Below are positions 16,074 through 23,901 of a stretch of 64,000 nucleotides of DNA, one piece after another. The DNA lies in assembly GCA_964584785.1 (NCBI GenBank), contig CAZPBY010000020.1:36834-100833 (forward strand), read 5' to 3'. A model generated the notes under the pieces. The model did no database searches, was not told where the DNA came from, and was given only the letters and a program-made list of their open reading frames with translations. A program made the translations under genes and the position numbers. The DNA comes from JAHFTY01 sp964584785 (GTDB lineage Bacteria; Acidobacteriota; Terriglobia; 20CM-2-55-15). The number at the start of each line of letters is the position of its first letter. Positions within the stretch are counted from its first letter, which is position 1.

Positions 16074-16458
16074 TGCGCTCAATCTCTTTCGCCGCGATAC
16101 CCTTGTTCGTTGGCGTCCCGGTAATTCGAACCGAATCGCCCACCTTGAGATCGGCCGCATGGAGTTGCTGCTCCGAGGCTTTGATGAGTGTTTCCGCAGA
16201 GTAGGAAATTCTTGTATCGATCTGATCGCCGCCACGTGGGCCGCGAGGGCCGGGCGGCGGAAAGCCCGGTCCGAGATCGGGTGCGGGCGGCCCACGCCGC
16301 GCACCGCGGCGCTCCGGAAACACGCGCTCCGTCACGGTGAGAACGCCGGCCTTCGCGTCGATTTTCTTGATGACGCCGAAAACGAGAACTTGAACCTGCG
16401 TCTCCTGCCCGGGATGGGCGATGAGCAGAGCCAGCAAAACGGCGAGTCCGAATTTCAC
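16057..16458 (-). CDS. Small exported protein with OB-like fold (unknown function)
   Basis: The product of about 133 residues starts with a signal-like stretch (KFGLAVLLALLIAHPGQ) from a GTG at 16458. It has a short conserved core (VFGVIKKIDAKAGVLTVTERV), a Pro/Gly/Arg-rich linker (about residues 55-78), and a C-terminal segment with KVGDSVRITGTPTNKGIAAKEI. The pattern resembles the DUF5666-type exported proteins that carry a small OB-like domain, but this is only likeness. Longer frames reach 16683, but the residues before 16458 look non-coding. It converges with the dehydrogenase gene and overlaps its end by 17 bases. Confidence 0.55.
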   Translation of the reverse strand: MKFGLAVLLALLIAHPGQETQVQVLVFGVIKKIDAKAGVLTVTERVFPERRGARRGPPAPDLGPGFPPPGPRGPRGGDQIDTRISYSAETLIKASEQQLHAADLKVGDSVRITGTPTNKGIAAKEIERIKAAR

Positions 16459-16531
16459 GGTGGAACAATAGCATGTCGCGGCTTCCTGCGAGGCGAGGGT
16501 CCTGATTTGTCCGCCTGTCGGGATAGAGAGT

Positions 16532-17467
16532 ATGGCCATGGCTCGGCATGGAGCACAGCGCGTTCTCAAAAAGGTGCATGCGAACGTCTCGCCGGCGGAC
16601 CTGGAATCGCTGAGGCGGGCTTTCAGCGAACTCGATCGAAGGCAGCGGCTGCTGCAGGTGATTGGTCTCGATTTGACGTCCATCGCCGACCGTGAAAGCC
16701 TCGTTCGGCTTGCTGCGAATTATTTGTGCCGCGATCTGCAGTTCGAAGGAGCGCGCGTGGTGATGCAGAACGGAGACCAGGCAGCCACGCCGAAATCGGC
16801 GCCGCTATTTCCGCCGGATGTCCCCGCCTCCATCACGGTTCCGGTCGCTCTCGAAGACGAAATCGTGGGTCATATCGTCATTCCCGGCGGCGGCCGTCCG
16901 CTGAACGACCTCGATCGCGAGACTTTGGACATCTTCGGGAGTTTCATCGCCGTTGCGATAACCAACATCCGGCGTCTTGAAAAAGTCCGCGCCCTGGCTT
17001 CGATAGACCCTCTCACCGGCGTGATGAACCGTCGCCGGTTCTTTGAAATCGTGCCGCAACAATTAACGCGTGCCCGCTGGAACGGCATCATCGTTTTCGA
17101 TGTCGATCATCTCAAAACGATCAACGATACACTCGGCCACCTGGCCGGTGATGCATTGATCAAATCCATCGCCAAGCGGGCGGAGGCGTGCGTCCGGAAA
17201 ACAGATCTCTTTGCCCGGTATGGCGGCGACGAGTTTGTGATTCTCCTTCCAAATACCGACACGGAATCCGTTCAGAAGATCGCCGATCGGCTCCGCGAGT
17301 ATATTGCGAGCACATCCATGGATTGGATGGGAGAGCCTGTACACACCACGATCAGCCTTGGCATGGCATGCCTCGAAAGCACCGTCGACATCCACAGTCT
17401 GTTTGCCCGCGCCGATGAGGCGCTGTATGAAGCGAAGGACGCCGGAAGGAATTCCGTGCGCTCCTGA
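16532..17467 (+). CDS. Diguanylate cyclase (GGDEF) with N-terminal GAF-like region
   Basis: The 311-residue cytosolic protein makes cyclic di-GMP. Residues from about 30 to 145 look like a GAF-type sensor (LVRLAANYLCRDLQFEGARVVM, then the LEDEIVGHIVIPGG strand). The GGDEF domain follows: SIDPLTGVMNRRRFFEI, FDVDHLKTINDTLGHLAGD, and the active-site loop ARYGGDEFVILLPNT. An inhibitory site (RKTD) lies exactly five residues before GGDEF, so product feedback control is likely. There is no membrane segment. The stop coincides with the start of a dispersed 44-bp repeat. Confidence 0.9.
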   Translation: MAMARHGAQRVLKKVHANVSPADLESLRRAFSELDRRQRLLQVIGLDLTSIADRESLVRLAANYLCRDLQFEGARVVMQNGDQAATPKSAPLFPPDVPASITVPVALEDEIVGHIVIPGGGRPLNDLDRETLDIFGSFIAVAITNIRRLEKVRALASIDPLTGVMNRRRFFEIVPQQLTRARWNGIIVFDVDHLKTINDTLGHLAGDALIKSIAKRAEACVRKTDLFARYGGDEFVILLPNTDTESVQKIADRLREYIASTSMDWMGEPVHTTISLGMACLESTVDIHSLFARADEALYEAKDAGRNSVRS

Positions 17468-17508
17468 TGAGCGGAGCGAATGCAAGCCCGGTAGGGCGCA
17501 GCCCATAA
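17465..17508. repeat. Dispersed 44-bp intergenic repeat, copy 2
   Basis: This is the second copy of the repeat at 8395-8438 (TGATGAGCGGAGCGAATGCA, then AGCCCGGTAGGGCGCAGCC). Here the first three bases are also the TGA stop of the cyclase gene, and the next gene begins 10 bases later. Confidence 0.8.
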
Positions 17509-17518
17509 ATTGAAGTTC

Positions 17519-18847
17519 ATGCAATCCGTCCTGGAAAGATGGTTTCGGCTTTCGGAATCCGGCACGACCGTCCGAACCGAGGTCCTGGCCGGCCTCACCA
17601 CGTTCATGACCATGTCCTACATCATCTTCGTTCAGCCGGCCGTACTCTCGACAACGGGCATGGACTTCCAGGCCGTTCTTGCGGCGACCTGCATCGTCAG
17701 CGCGTTCAGCACGTTTTTGATGGCGTTCCTGACGAACTATCCGATCGCGGTGGCTCCGGCGATGGGGCACAACTTTTTCTTCGCCTTCACGGTGGTCGCA
17801 GCGCTGCATTATCCGTGGCAGGTCGCGCTGGGCGCGGTTTTCATTTCGGGAGTGGTCTTCCTGCTGATGTCGATATGGGGAGTTCGCGAAGCGCTGGTCC
17901 AGGCCATTCCGGACTCGCTCAAGCGCGGCATTGCTGTGGGCATTGGCTTGCTGATCACGCTCGTGGGATTGCAATGGGGCGGACTTGTTGCCGGCAACCC
18001 CGCCACTCTCGTCACTCTCGGTAGTTTGCACGAACCTGCCGTCAAAATGTTTGCCGCCGGCTTGCTGGTCACCTGCACGCTGCTTGTGATCGGGTCACGC
18101 GGTGCCATCCTCGCCGGGATTTTGACGAGTACGGTTCTGGGACTGGCGCTCGGCATCGTTCGTTATCACGGCATTTTCAGTGCGCCGCCGTCCATCGCTC
18201 CGATCGCGTTCAAGCTCGACGTTGCCGGAGCCTTCAAGCTTGGCGCGGTTCCCATCATTTTCATTTTCTTTTTTCTCGATCTGTTCGACAGCATCGGATC
18301 GCTCATTGGAATCGCGGAACAAGGCGGGTTCATGCGGAACGGCCAGCTGCCACGAGCGCGCCAGGCCCTGCTGGTGGATGCGATCGGCACATCGGTAGCG
18401 GGTTTGCTGGGGAACTCTCCGGTCGTGAGTTACATCGAGAGTGCGGCGGGAGTCGCCGAGGGCGCGAAGACGGGCCTGGCCAACGTGGTTGCCGGGTGCA
18501 TGATGCTTCTGGGACTATTCTTCGCGCCGCTGGCGCAGATGGTCGGCGAAGGATACAAGGCGGCGTCGGGACTCATGCTGTATCCGACAGTGGCGCCGGC
18601 GCTCGTCGTTGTCGGCGCGTTCATGATGCGTGGCGTGGGCCGGATCGAATGGAACGAGGCGCGCGAATACATTCCGGCGTTCATCACGATCGTGCTGATC
18701 CCGTTCACGTTCAGCATCACGGATGGCATCGCGTTCGGTTTCATCAGCTACGTCGTGCTGAGCGTGATCTCCGGCCGCTGGCGGAAGGTACACTGGCTGA
18801 TGATGCTCTTCACCGCGCTCTTCATCATCCGCTACGCCGCGCTGTGA
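17519..18847 (+). CDS. NCS2-family purine permease (AzgA-like)
   Basis: This polytopic permease of about 442 residues belongs to the nucleobase:cation symporter-2 family. The N-terminus (LSESGTTVRTEVLAGLTTFMTMSYIIFVQP) and the segment NYPIAVAPAMGHNFFFAF are typical of the guanine/hypoxanthine/adenine branch, and the central FDSIGSLIGIAEQGGF element is family-specific. About 12 hydrophobic helices can be counted. ATG 17519 is chosen; a TTG at 17510 is also possible. It is convergent with a guanine deaminase gene 50 bases away, making a purine uptake and breakdown pair. Confidence 0.9.
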   Translation: MQSVLERWFRLSESGTTVRTEVLAGLTTFMTMSYIIFVQPAVLSTTGMDFQAVLAATCIVSAFSTFLMAFLTNYPIAVAPAMGHNFFFAFTVVAALHYPWQVALGAVFISGVVFLLMSIWGVREALVQAIPDSLKRGIAVGIGLLITLVGLQWGGLVAGNPATLVTLGSLHEPAVKMFAAGLLVTCTLLVIGSRGAILAGILTSTVLGLALGIVRYHGIFSAPPSIAPIAFKLDVAGAFKLGAVPIIFIFFFLDLFDSIGSLIGIAEQGGFMRNGQLPRARQALLVDAIGTSVAGLLGNSPVVSYIESAAGVAEGAKTGLANVVAGCMMLLGLFFAPLAQMVGEGYKAASGLMLYPTVAPALVVVGAFMMRGVGRIEWNEAREYIPAFITIVLIPFTFSITDGIAFGFISYVVLSVISGRWRKVHWLMMLFTALFIIRYAAL

Positions 18848-18868
18848 TTGTGTCTTGAGCGAAGAAAT

Positions 18869-18900
18869 GTTCAGAACCCGGAGCGCAGCGACGGGCTTCA
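18869..18900. repeat. Single arm of dispersed repeat type A
   Basis: TTCAGAACCCGGAGCGCAGC followed by GACGGGCTTCA matches the right arm of the inverted repeat at 14906-14938, with a few substitutions. The repeat fills the space between two convergent genes and its end is the stop codon of the deaminase gene. Confidence 0.82.
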
Positions 18901-20187
18901 TGCTGCAACGTGTCTCGATTCGCCCTGAATGTACACCGCTTTAACGCAATTCGAGTCGCCGCGGTAGCAAAGGCGAGACAGGATCTGATCCGGAGAGTTG
19001 TAATGGCCGGCGCCTTGGAGCGGATCGGCGCGACGATAGTCGACGACGACGAAATCGGCATCCTTTCCCGGCAACAAACTCCCGATGCGATCCTCGACCT
19101 GAAGAATCTTCGCGCCGCCCAGCGTTGCAAGATAGAACGCTTCAATCGGCGACATACAGACCTGATCGACGTTGGCCGAGTTCAGCGCTTCGCCCATCTG
19201 TCGGAACATCGAGAGCGAGGGGCCTCCCGCGACGTCGCTGCCGAGAGCGATCCGCAGGCCCGCTCTCTTCAAACGTCCGTAGGGCATGATCCCGCTTCGG
19301 AGCGCTCGATTGGAGTAAGGACAGAACGCCACACCAGTCTGAGTTCGAACCAGCGTGGCGATCTCCGGATCCGATAGATGAATACCATGCCCCATGATCG
19401 TGCGCAGGCCCAGCATGCCGGCCGAAGCGTAGATGTCGGTGTAGGAAGCGCAGTCGGGAAAGAGTGAGCGAATCCATCGGACCTCCGCCACGTTCTCACT
19501 GAGGTGGGACTGGAGAAAAGCGCCGCATGCGCGGGCTGCATCGGCAGCGCCTCGCATCAACTCCATCGAACACGAACCGGCGAAACGCGGCGTGAAGACG
19601 TATCTCAACCGGCCGTCGTTTGCACCGTCCCATTTTTCGCAGAGTCGAATACTTGAGGCGAGCGAATCGTCCGTGCCTTCGATGAGCTGCGGCGGTGAGT
19701 TGCGATCCATCATCGTTTTACCGATAAATGCCCGCAGCCCCTTTGCCCGCGCGGTTTCGAACGCAATGTCCGTCGCGCGTTCGTGAACCGTGCAATAAAT
19801 GGCGGCGCAGGTCGTGCCGTTCGAGATCAGTGCATCGAAGAATCGCTCGGAAATGTTTCGCGCATACTCGATGTCGCTGAAACGCAATTCTTCGGGATAC
19901 GTATATGTGCTCAGCCAGTCGAGAAGGGAAGCGCTGCCGATACCCATGATTCCGAATTGAGGCAGATGAACGTGCGTGTCGACGAATCCCGGCATCAACC
20001 CAAACCCGCTCAAGTCGTGGAATTCGGCGAGGGGGAATTCGGCGCGCGGATCATCGCGAGTCAAACGTTCGATGCTGCCTTGTTTCACAAGGAGATATCC
20101 GGGATCGTAGAAGTCCGTGCGGTCGCGTGAAACGGGATTCAGCACGAACGCTTTGAAGATGCGTCTAATATCGCGAGTAGGCTTCAT
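18898..20187 (-). CDS. guaD: Guanine deaminase (amidohydrolase family)
   Basis: This 429-residue amidohydrolase converts guanine to xanthine. The metal site shows as PGFVDTHVHLPQFG, where the trailing PQFG is characteristic of guanine deaminases. Later ligands are the His of FLQSHLSENVAEVRW, the GHGIHLSDPE loop with its histidines, and the aspartate of ALGSDVAGGPS. The protein is cytosolic. The start ATG at 20187 lies inside the end of the rhomboid gene (23-base overlap, same strand), implying translational coupling. The convergent purine permease beyond its 3' end supports a role in purine salvage. Confidence 0.9.
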   Translation of the reverse strand: MKPTRDIRRIFKAFVLNPVSRDRTDFYDPGYLLVKQGSIERLTRDDPRAEFPLAEFHDLSGFGLMPGFVDTHVHLPQFGIMGIGSASLLDWLSTYTYPEELRFSDIEYARNISERFFDALISNGTTCAAIYCTVHERATDIAFETARAKGLRAFIGKTMMDRNSPPQLIEGTDDSLASSIRLCEKWDGANDGRLRYVFTPRFAGSCSMELMRGAADAARACGAFLQSHLSENVAEVRWIRSLFPDCASYTDIYASAGMLGLRTIMGHGIHLSDPEIATLVRTQTGVAFCPYSNRALRSGIMPYGRLKRAGLRIALGSDVAGGPSLSMFRQMGEALNSANVDQVCMSPIEAFYLATLGGAKILQVEDRIGSLLPGKDADFVVVDYRRADPLQGAGHYNSPDQILSRLCYRGDSNCVKAVYIQGESRHVAA

Positions 20188-20866
20188 AGCGCCGCTTGGG
20201 TGCGAGCACGCTCACAAGAACGATGCCGATGACGAATCCGCCGATGTGCGCCCACCACGCGACGCCGCCCATGTTTGCCGAAGTGGCGACCGCGAGCGAG
20301 GCCGTGCCTTCAAAGAACTGGATCAGGAACCAGAAGCCGAGCACGATCAACGCGGGGATTTCGATGATTTGGACGAAGAAGAAAATAGGTACCAGCGTCA
20401 GCACACGCGCAAACGGATATGAAACAAGGTATGCGCCCAGCACTCCCGCGATTGCGCCGCTGGCTCCGACGCTTGGAATGACGGATGCGGCATTGAAGAC
20501 GGTATGAACGATTCCTGCACCGATTCCGCACAGCAGGTAAAATACGAGGAAGCGAAAATGACCGAGGCGATCTTCAATATTGTCGCCGAAGATCCAGAGA
20601 TACCACATGTTTCCGATCAGGTGCAGCCATCCGCCGTGCATGAACATCGACGAGAAAAACGGAATGATCAGCACGGTCACGGGCTCGTGCGACAACGGCC
20701 ACGCAAACACGGCGGCCGGCACCACTCCGAATGCGGCCATGAATTGTTCGAGTACCCGGGGACTGAGCGATAGCTCGAAGAGAAAGACCAGGATGTTGGC
20801 AACGATGATCAGAACAGTGATGAGGGGGAAGGTGCGCGAAGGAATGTTGTCGCGAAACGGAATCAT
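20165..20866 (-). CDS. Rhomboid-family intramembrane serine protease
   Basis: The 233-residue membrane protein opens with MIPFRDNIPSRTFPLITVL, the standard start of bacterial rhomboids, so ATG 20866 is preferred over the upstream codon at 20929. Catalytic features are the N-terminal FFSSMFMHGGWLHLIGNMWYLW segment, the nucleophile serine in SVGASGAIAG, and the histidine in GGVAWWAHIGGF; the oxyanion asparagine is the N of HLIGNMW. Six or seven helices span the membrane. The gene overlaps the guanine deaminase start at its 3' end and, at its own 5' end, overlaps the divergent TPR gene by 23 bases, so the two promoters lie within each other's coding sequence. Confidence 0.9.
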   Translation of the reverse strand: MIPFRDNIPSRTFPLITVLIIVANILVFLFELSLSPRVLEQFMAAFGVVPAAVFAWPLSHEPVTVLIIPFFSSMFMHGGWLHLIGNMWYLWIFGDNIEDRLGHFRFLVFYLLCGIGAGIVHTVFNAASVIPSVGASGAIAGVLGAYLVSYPFARVLTLVPIFFFVQIIEIPALIVLGFWFLIQFFEGTASLAVATSANMGGVAWWAHIGGFVIGIVLVSVLAPKRRYEAYSRY

Positions 20867-22034
20867 TGCTTTTTTGCTCGCGCTGTTCGCGGTTTCAATC
20901 CTGCAGTCGTCGCCCCTGCAGGACGACACGGCCTATCAAGAAGCGGTCGACGCGCTCTACAACCTCGACTTTAGCACTGCCGAACATGGCTTCGATACTT
21001 TGATCCAACGGTCTACGAATAATCCGGACTACTGGAATGGACGCGCATCCACAATCCTTCTCAAGATTCTGTTCGACCAGCAGAAGTTCAATACCGAAAG
21101 CTTCACCGGCGCGAGCTTCGGAACGAAGTCGTCCGCCAATTCCGTGAATCCCGTCGACGAGCAGAAATTGCGCAACAACGTGGCGACGGCCATCGACAAG
21201 GCAAACGCGATTCTGGCCAGGAATCCGAAGGACGTCCGGGCGTTATATGCGATCGGCGTTGCGAACGCCACGCTGGCAAGCTTCGAAGGACTGGCGCGGC
21301 GTTCCTATGTGTCCGCTCACAGCAAAGCAAAGGTGGCGCGCAATACGCATCAGCAGGTGCTCAGAATCGACCCGAACTTTGTGGATGCACGTTTGTCTGT
21401 CGGTGTGTACGACTACGGAGTCGGCGTCCTGCCGTGGACCATGCGGTTGTTGCTGGGCATTGTCGGCATCTCGGGAAACAAACAGGAAGGCATCCGCAAC
21501 CTCGAGATGGTTGCCGCAAAGGGGCCTCGCGCTTCGACCGACGCGAAGTTGATGCTGATCGTCATCTACGAACGGGAGCACCGGTACGACGACGAGTTGC
21601 GCTTGATTGACGAGCTGCTCGCCAGGTATCCACGCAATTTTCAACTGGAACTATCCAAGGCGACGATCTACGGCAAGATGAAGAATTGGGACGAAGCAGC
21701 GCGAGTTTACGGTCAGATCCTCGCGAAGATTCAATCGAAGAAGAATGGATACGAGCGCCTTCGAGAGGAACTGGTCTATCACCAGATCGGAAAAAGCGAT
21801 GTGAACGGCCTGAAGTTGGACGAAGCCGTCGCGGCGTTCTCGCGAGTTGTCGAGAGCGACAAATCCACCGCCGACGAAAAAGCCGACTCGCACAACTGGA
21901 TGGGTATGATTTTTGATTCCCGCAACGAACGCTCGAAAGCCGTCGAACACTATAACGCGGTCCTGAAGCTGGATTGCGACGCCGGATACAAAGACACTGC
22001 GCAGGGTTATTTGAAAAGACCATACAAGGATTGA
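20844..22034 (+). CDS. Exported TPR-repeat protein
   Basis: ATG 20844 opens a product of about 396 residues with a signal sequence (LSRNGIIAFLLALFAVSILQ). Helical repeats follow: residues like KANAILARNPKDVRALYAIGVAN, QVLRIDPNFVDARLSVGVYD, ELLARYPRNFQLELSKATI and HYNAVLKLDCDAGYKDTAQG fit tetratricopeptide repeats. It is predicted to be periplasmic and to scaffold other proteins; no catalytic domain is seen. Longer frames starting at 20580 read backwards through the rhomboid gene and are rejected. A GAAGGA ribosome binding site precedes the start. Confidence 0.78.
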   Translation: MLSRNGIIAFLLALFAVSILQSSPLQDDTAYQEAVDALYNLDFSTAEHGFDTLIQRSTNNPDYWNGRASTILLKILFDQQKFNTESFTGASFGTKSSANSVNPVDEQKLRNNVATAIDKANAILARNPKDVRALYAIGVANATLASFEGLARRSYVSAHSKAKVARNTHQQVLRIDPNFVDARLSVGVYDYGVGVLPWTMRLLLGIVGISGNKQEGIRNLEMVAAKGPRASTDAKLMLIVIYEREHRYDDELRLIDELLARYPRNFQLELSKATIYGKMKNWDEAARVYGQILAKIQSKKNGYERLREELVYHQIGKSDVNGLKLDEAVAAFSRVVESDKSTADEKADSHNWMGMIFDSRNERSKAVEHYNAVLKLDCDAGYKDTAQGYLKRPYKD

Positions 22035-22952
22035 TCAGCGCGCTCTGACAAGCGCCAGTGTCCGGTCGAGAGTCGGAATACCACGCCGCGCGCCGATCTC
22101 GGTGCATTTCAAAGCGGCGGCTGCGTTGGCGAAACGGGCGGTGGCTTCGAGTTCCCAGTTTTGCAGCAGGCCGAAGATGAAGGCGCCATGAAAGACGTCA
22201 CCCGCGCCGGTGGTGTCCGCCACTTCCACGTCGAATCCGGGGGAACGCGTGATGCGGCCGTTCGACAAAAAGACGGCGCCCCGATGGCCCAGCGTGATTC
22301 CGGCAACGGCGCAGCCGTACCTGGCCGCGAGTTCGCGGACTCCTTCCTCAGGTGTGATGTCGCCTATGGCTTGTTTGAGGAAATCCATCGTTCCGATGAG
22401 GTAGTCCACGTTCCGCAGGAGCTCTTCGGTGGAGCCGTCATACAACTCGTCAATATCGATCACCACGGGAATGCCGGCTTCGCGGGCCCAGCGAGCAGCC
22501 TGGAGCGCGGCCGCGGTGTCGCATCCGTCGAGGTGAAGAATGCGTCCGGAGAGGATGACGTCTTTGCGAAGCGAGGCCGCCGGATAGTTCAGCAACGGAT
22601 CGTGATGCCACAGAATCGTTCGTTCGCCGATTCCCCGTTCCAGCAGGATGACCGCGAATTGGGTTCTGGCTCCGCGGACCACGCGAACATGTTCGATGTC
22701 GAGTCCGGCGTCGCGGAGGCTTTGAAGTTGAGCGCGGCCCGGATCGTCGTCGCCGACGGACCCGACGTACCGCGCATTCAATCCGAATCGAGCGCAGGTT
22801 GCGAGCGCCGTGGCGACCTGGCCGCCGGGCTCGATCCGCGCGTCGTGAATGGCGGTTTTGCTGTTGGAACCGGGAAAGCGGTCGACGACGCAGAGCGTGT
22901 CCATCGCGTTCAAACCGAGGCCAACCACGTCAAAAAGGGGAGTCCGGCTCAC
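22035..22952 (-). CDS. PfkB/ribokinase-family sugar kinase
   Basis: The 305-residue kinase phosphorylates a sugar or nucleoside with ATP. Both family signatures are present: the N-terminal region ARIEPGGQVATALATCARFG with the glycine-rich GGQVATA turn, and the C-terminal ADTTGAGDVFHGAFIFGLL with the catalytic Asp in GAGD. VGSVGDDDPGR is also typical. The start is GTG 22952, divergent from recO with only about 20 bases between them. The substrate cannot be assigned. Confidence 0.88.
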   Translation of the reverse strand: MSRTPLFDVVGLGLNAMDTLCVVDRFPGSNSKTAIHDARIEPGGQVATALATCARFGLNARYVGSVGDDDPGRAQLQSLRDAGLDIEHVRVVRGARTQFAVILLERGIGERTILWHHDPLLNYPAASLRKDVILSGRILHLDGCDTAAALQAARWAREAGIPVVIDIDELYDGSTEELLRNVDYLIGTMDFLKQAIGDITPEEGVRELAARYGCAVAGITLGHRGAVFLSNGRITRSPGFDVEVADTTGAGDVFHGAFIFGLLQNWELEATARFANAAAALKCTEIGARRGIPTLDRTLALVRAR

Positions 22953-22972
22953 TGTGGGATAATGACAGTCCG

Positions 22973-23692
22973 ATGGCGGTTCATCAAAGCGATTCGATCA
23001 TCTTGAAGACGTACCCGCTCGGGGAGGCCGATCGCATCGTCGCGTTTTTCAGCCGGGATCACGGAAAAGTCCGCGGAGTGGCGAACGGTGCGCGACGCAT
23101 GAAGAATCGGTTTGGTGCCTCGCTGGAACCGCTGGCTCATTCGCGAATCATGTTTTCGCAGAAAGAAAATCGGGATTTGGTGCGGATCCAGTCTGCGGAT
23201 TTGCTGGATTCGCCGATGAAGCTGTTTGCGGACTATGACCGGTCGGTGTTTGCGGCGCATGTCGTCGAGCTTGTGGATCGCTTTCTCCCGGAACACGAAC
23301 CGCAGGATCCGGTGTACCGTCTGGTGCGGATGACCGTGCGTGCGGTCGAACAGGGGTGCGCGCTGGATTTTGCGTCGTGTTACTTCGAAGTATGGATGCT
23401 GCGTCTGGCGGGCGTTTTTCCGGATCTGTTCACATGCTCGTCATGTGGCGCCGCTCTGGAAGTCGACATTGAACGGTTTCTCGCGACAGGCTTGCAGCGG
23501 ACTCTGTGCAGCGGCTGCAATCATGGTCCGAACGTGAGTGTCCATCCAGACGTCCCCCACCTTCTGTCGTGGATCCTCAAGAAAAAACTGGACCCACCTC
23601 CCGCCCCGGATTCCCTCGTCGAATTCGAACACGCCCTCAAAACCCTCCACGAACTCAATCAATACTGGATCCGCCACTACTCCGACCGCTGA
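22973..23692 (+). CDS. recO: DNA repair protein RecO
   Basis: The 239-residue product fits RecO, the mediator that helps load RecA with RecR and RecF. It has the N-terminal OB fold (SDSIILKTYPLGEADRIVAFF, SRDHGKVRGVANGARR), the helical middle, and a zinc site formed by CSSCGAAL and CSGCNHG. ATG 22973 gives the correct family start; upstream frame is non-coding. It is the first gene of a run with glycyl-tRNA synthetase and pyruvate phosphate dikinase, though a palindromic repeat separates it from the next gene. Confidence 0.92.
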   Translation: MAVHQSDSIILKTYPLGEADRIVAFFSRDHGKVRGVANGARRMKNRFGASLEPLAHSRIMFSQKENRDLVRIQSADLLDSPMKLFADYDRSVFAAHVVELVDRFLPEHEPQDPVYRLVRMTVRAVEQGCALDFASCYFEVWMLRLAGVFPDLFTCSSCGAALEVDIERFLATGLQRTLCSGCNHGPNVSVHPDVPHLLSWILKKKLDPPPAPDSLVEFEHALKTLHELNQYWIRHYSDR

Positions 23693-23710
23693 ATCCGGTC
23701 GTTTGAATCT

Positions 23711-23801
23711 GACGTTGGAGATCCCGACATTCCAACGTTTGACGTTTTTCTGAGCAGCTTCCGAGGATGTCAAACGTTGGAATGTCGGGATCTCCAACGT
23801 C
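23711..23801. repeat. Nested palindromic repeat between recO and glyS
   Basis: Arms 23711-23743 and 23769-23801 are perfect inverted copies of 33 bases around a 25-base loop. Each arm is itself a small hairpin (ACGTTGGA...TCCAACGT), so the element is a palindrome made of palindromes, like BIME-type repeats. It can fold as a very strong cruciform or stem in RNA and probably ends or stabilises the recO transcript. Confidence 0.9.
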
Positions 23802-23901
23802 GAATTCACTTGCTCAAATGTACGCAGACTTTCAAGGTGACCCACTACCGACCGGGCAGACCGCAATCTCCGCTGGTCTCGCGTGGTATATTCGACAATT
23901 T

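Noticed and set aside
20580..20843. Longer N-terminus for the TPR protein
   Set aside because: It is antisense to the rhomboid gene and has no homology; the signal peptide starts at 20844.
23767..23901. Longer N-terminus for glycyl-tRNA synthetase
   Set aside because: This stretch is the palindromic repeat read in frame; the family's normal N-terminus begins at 23902.
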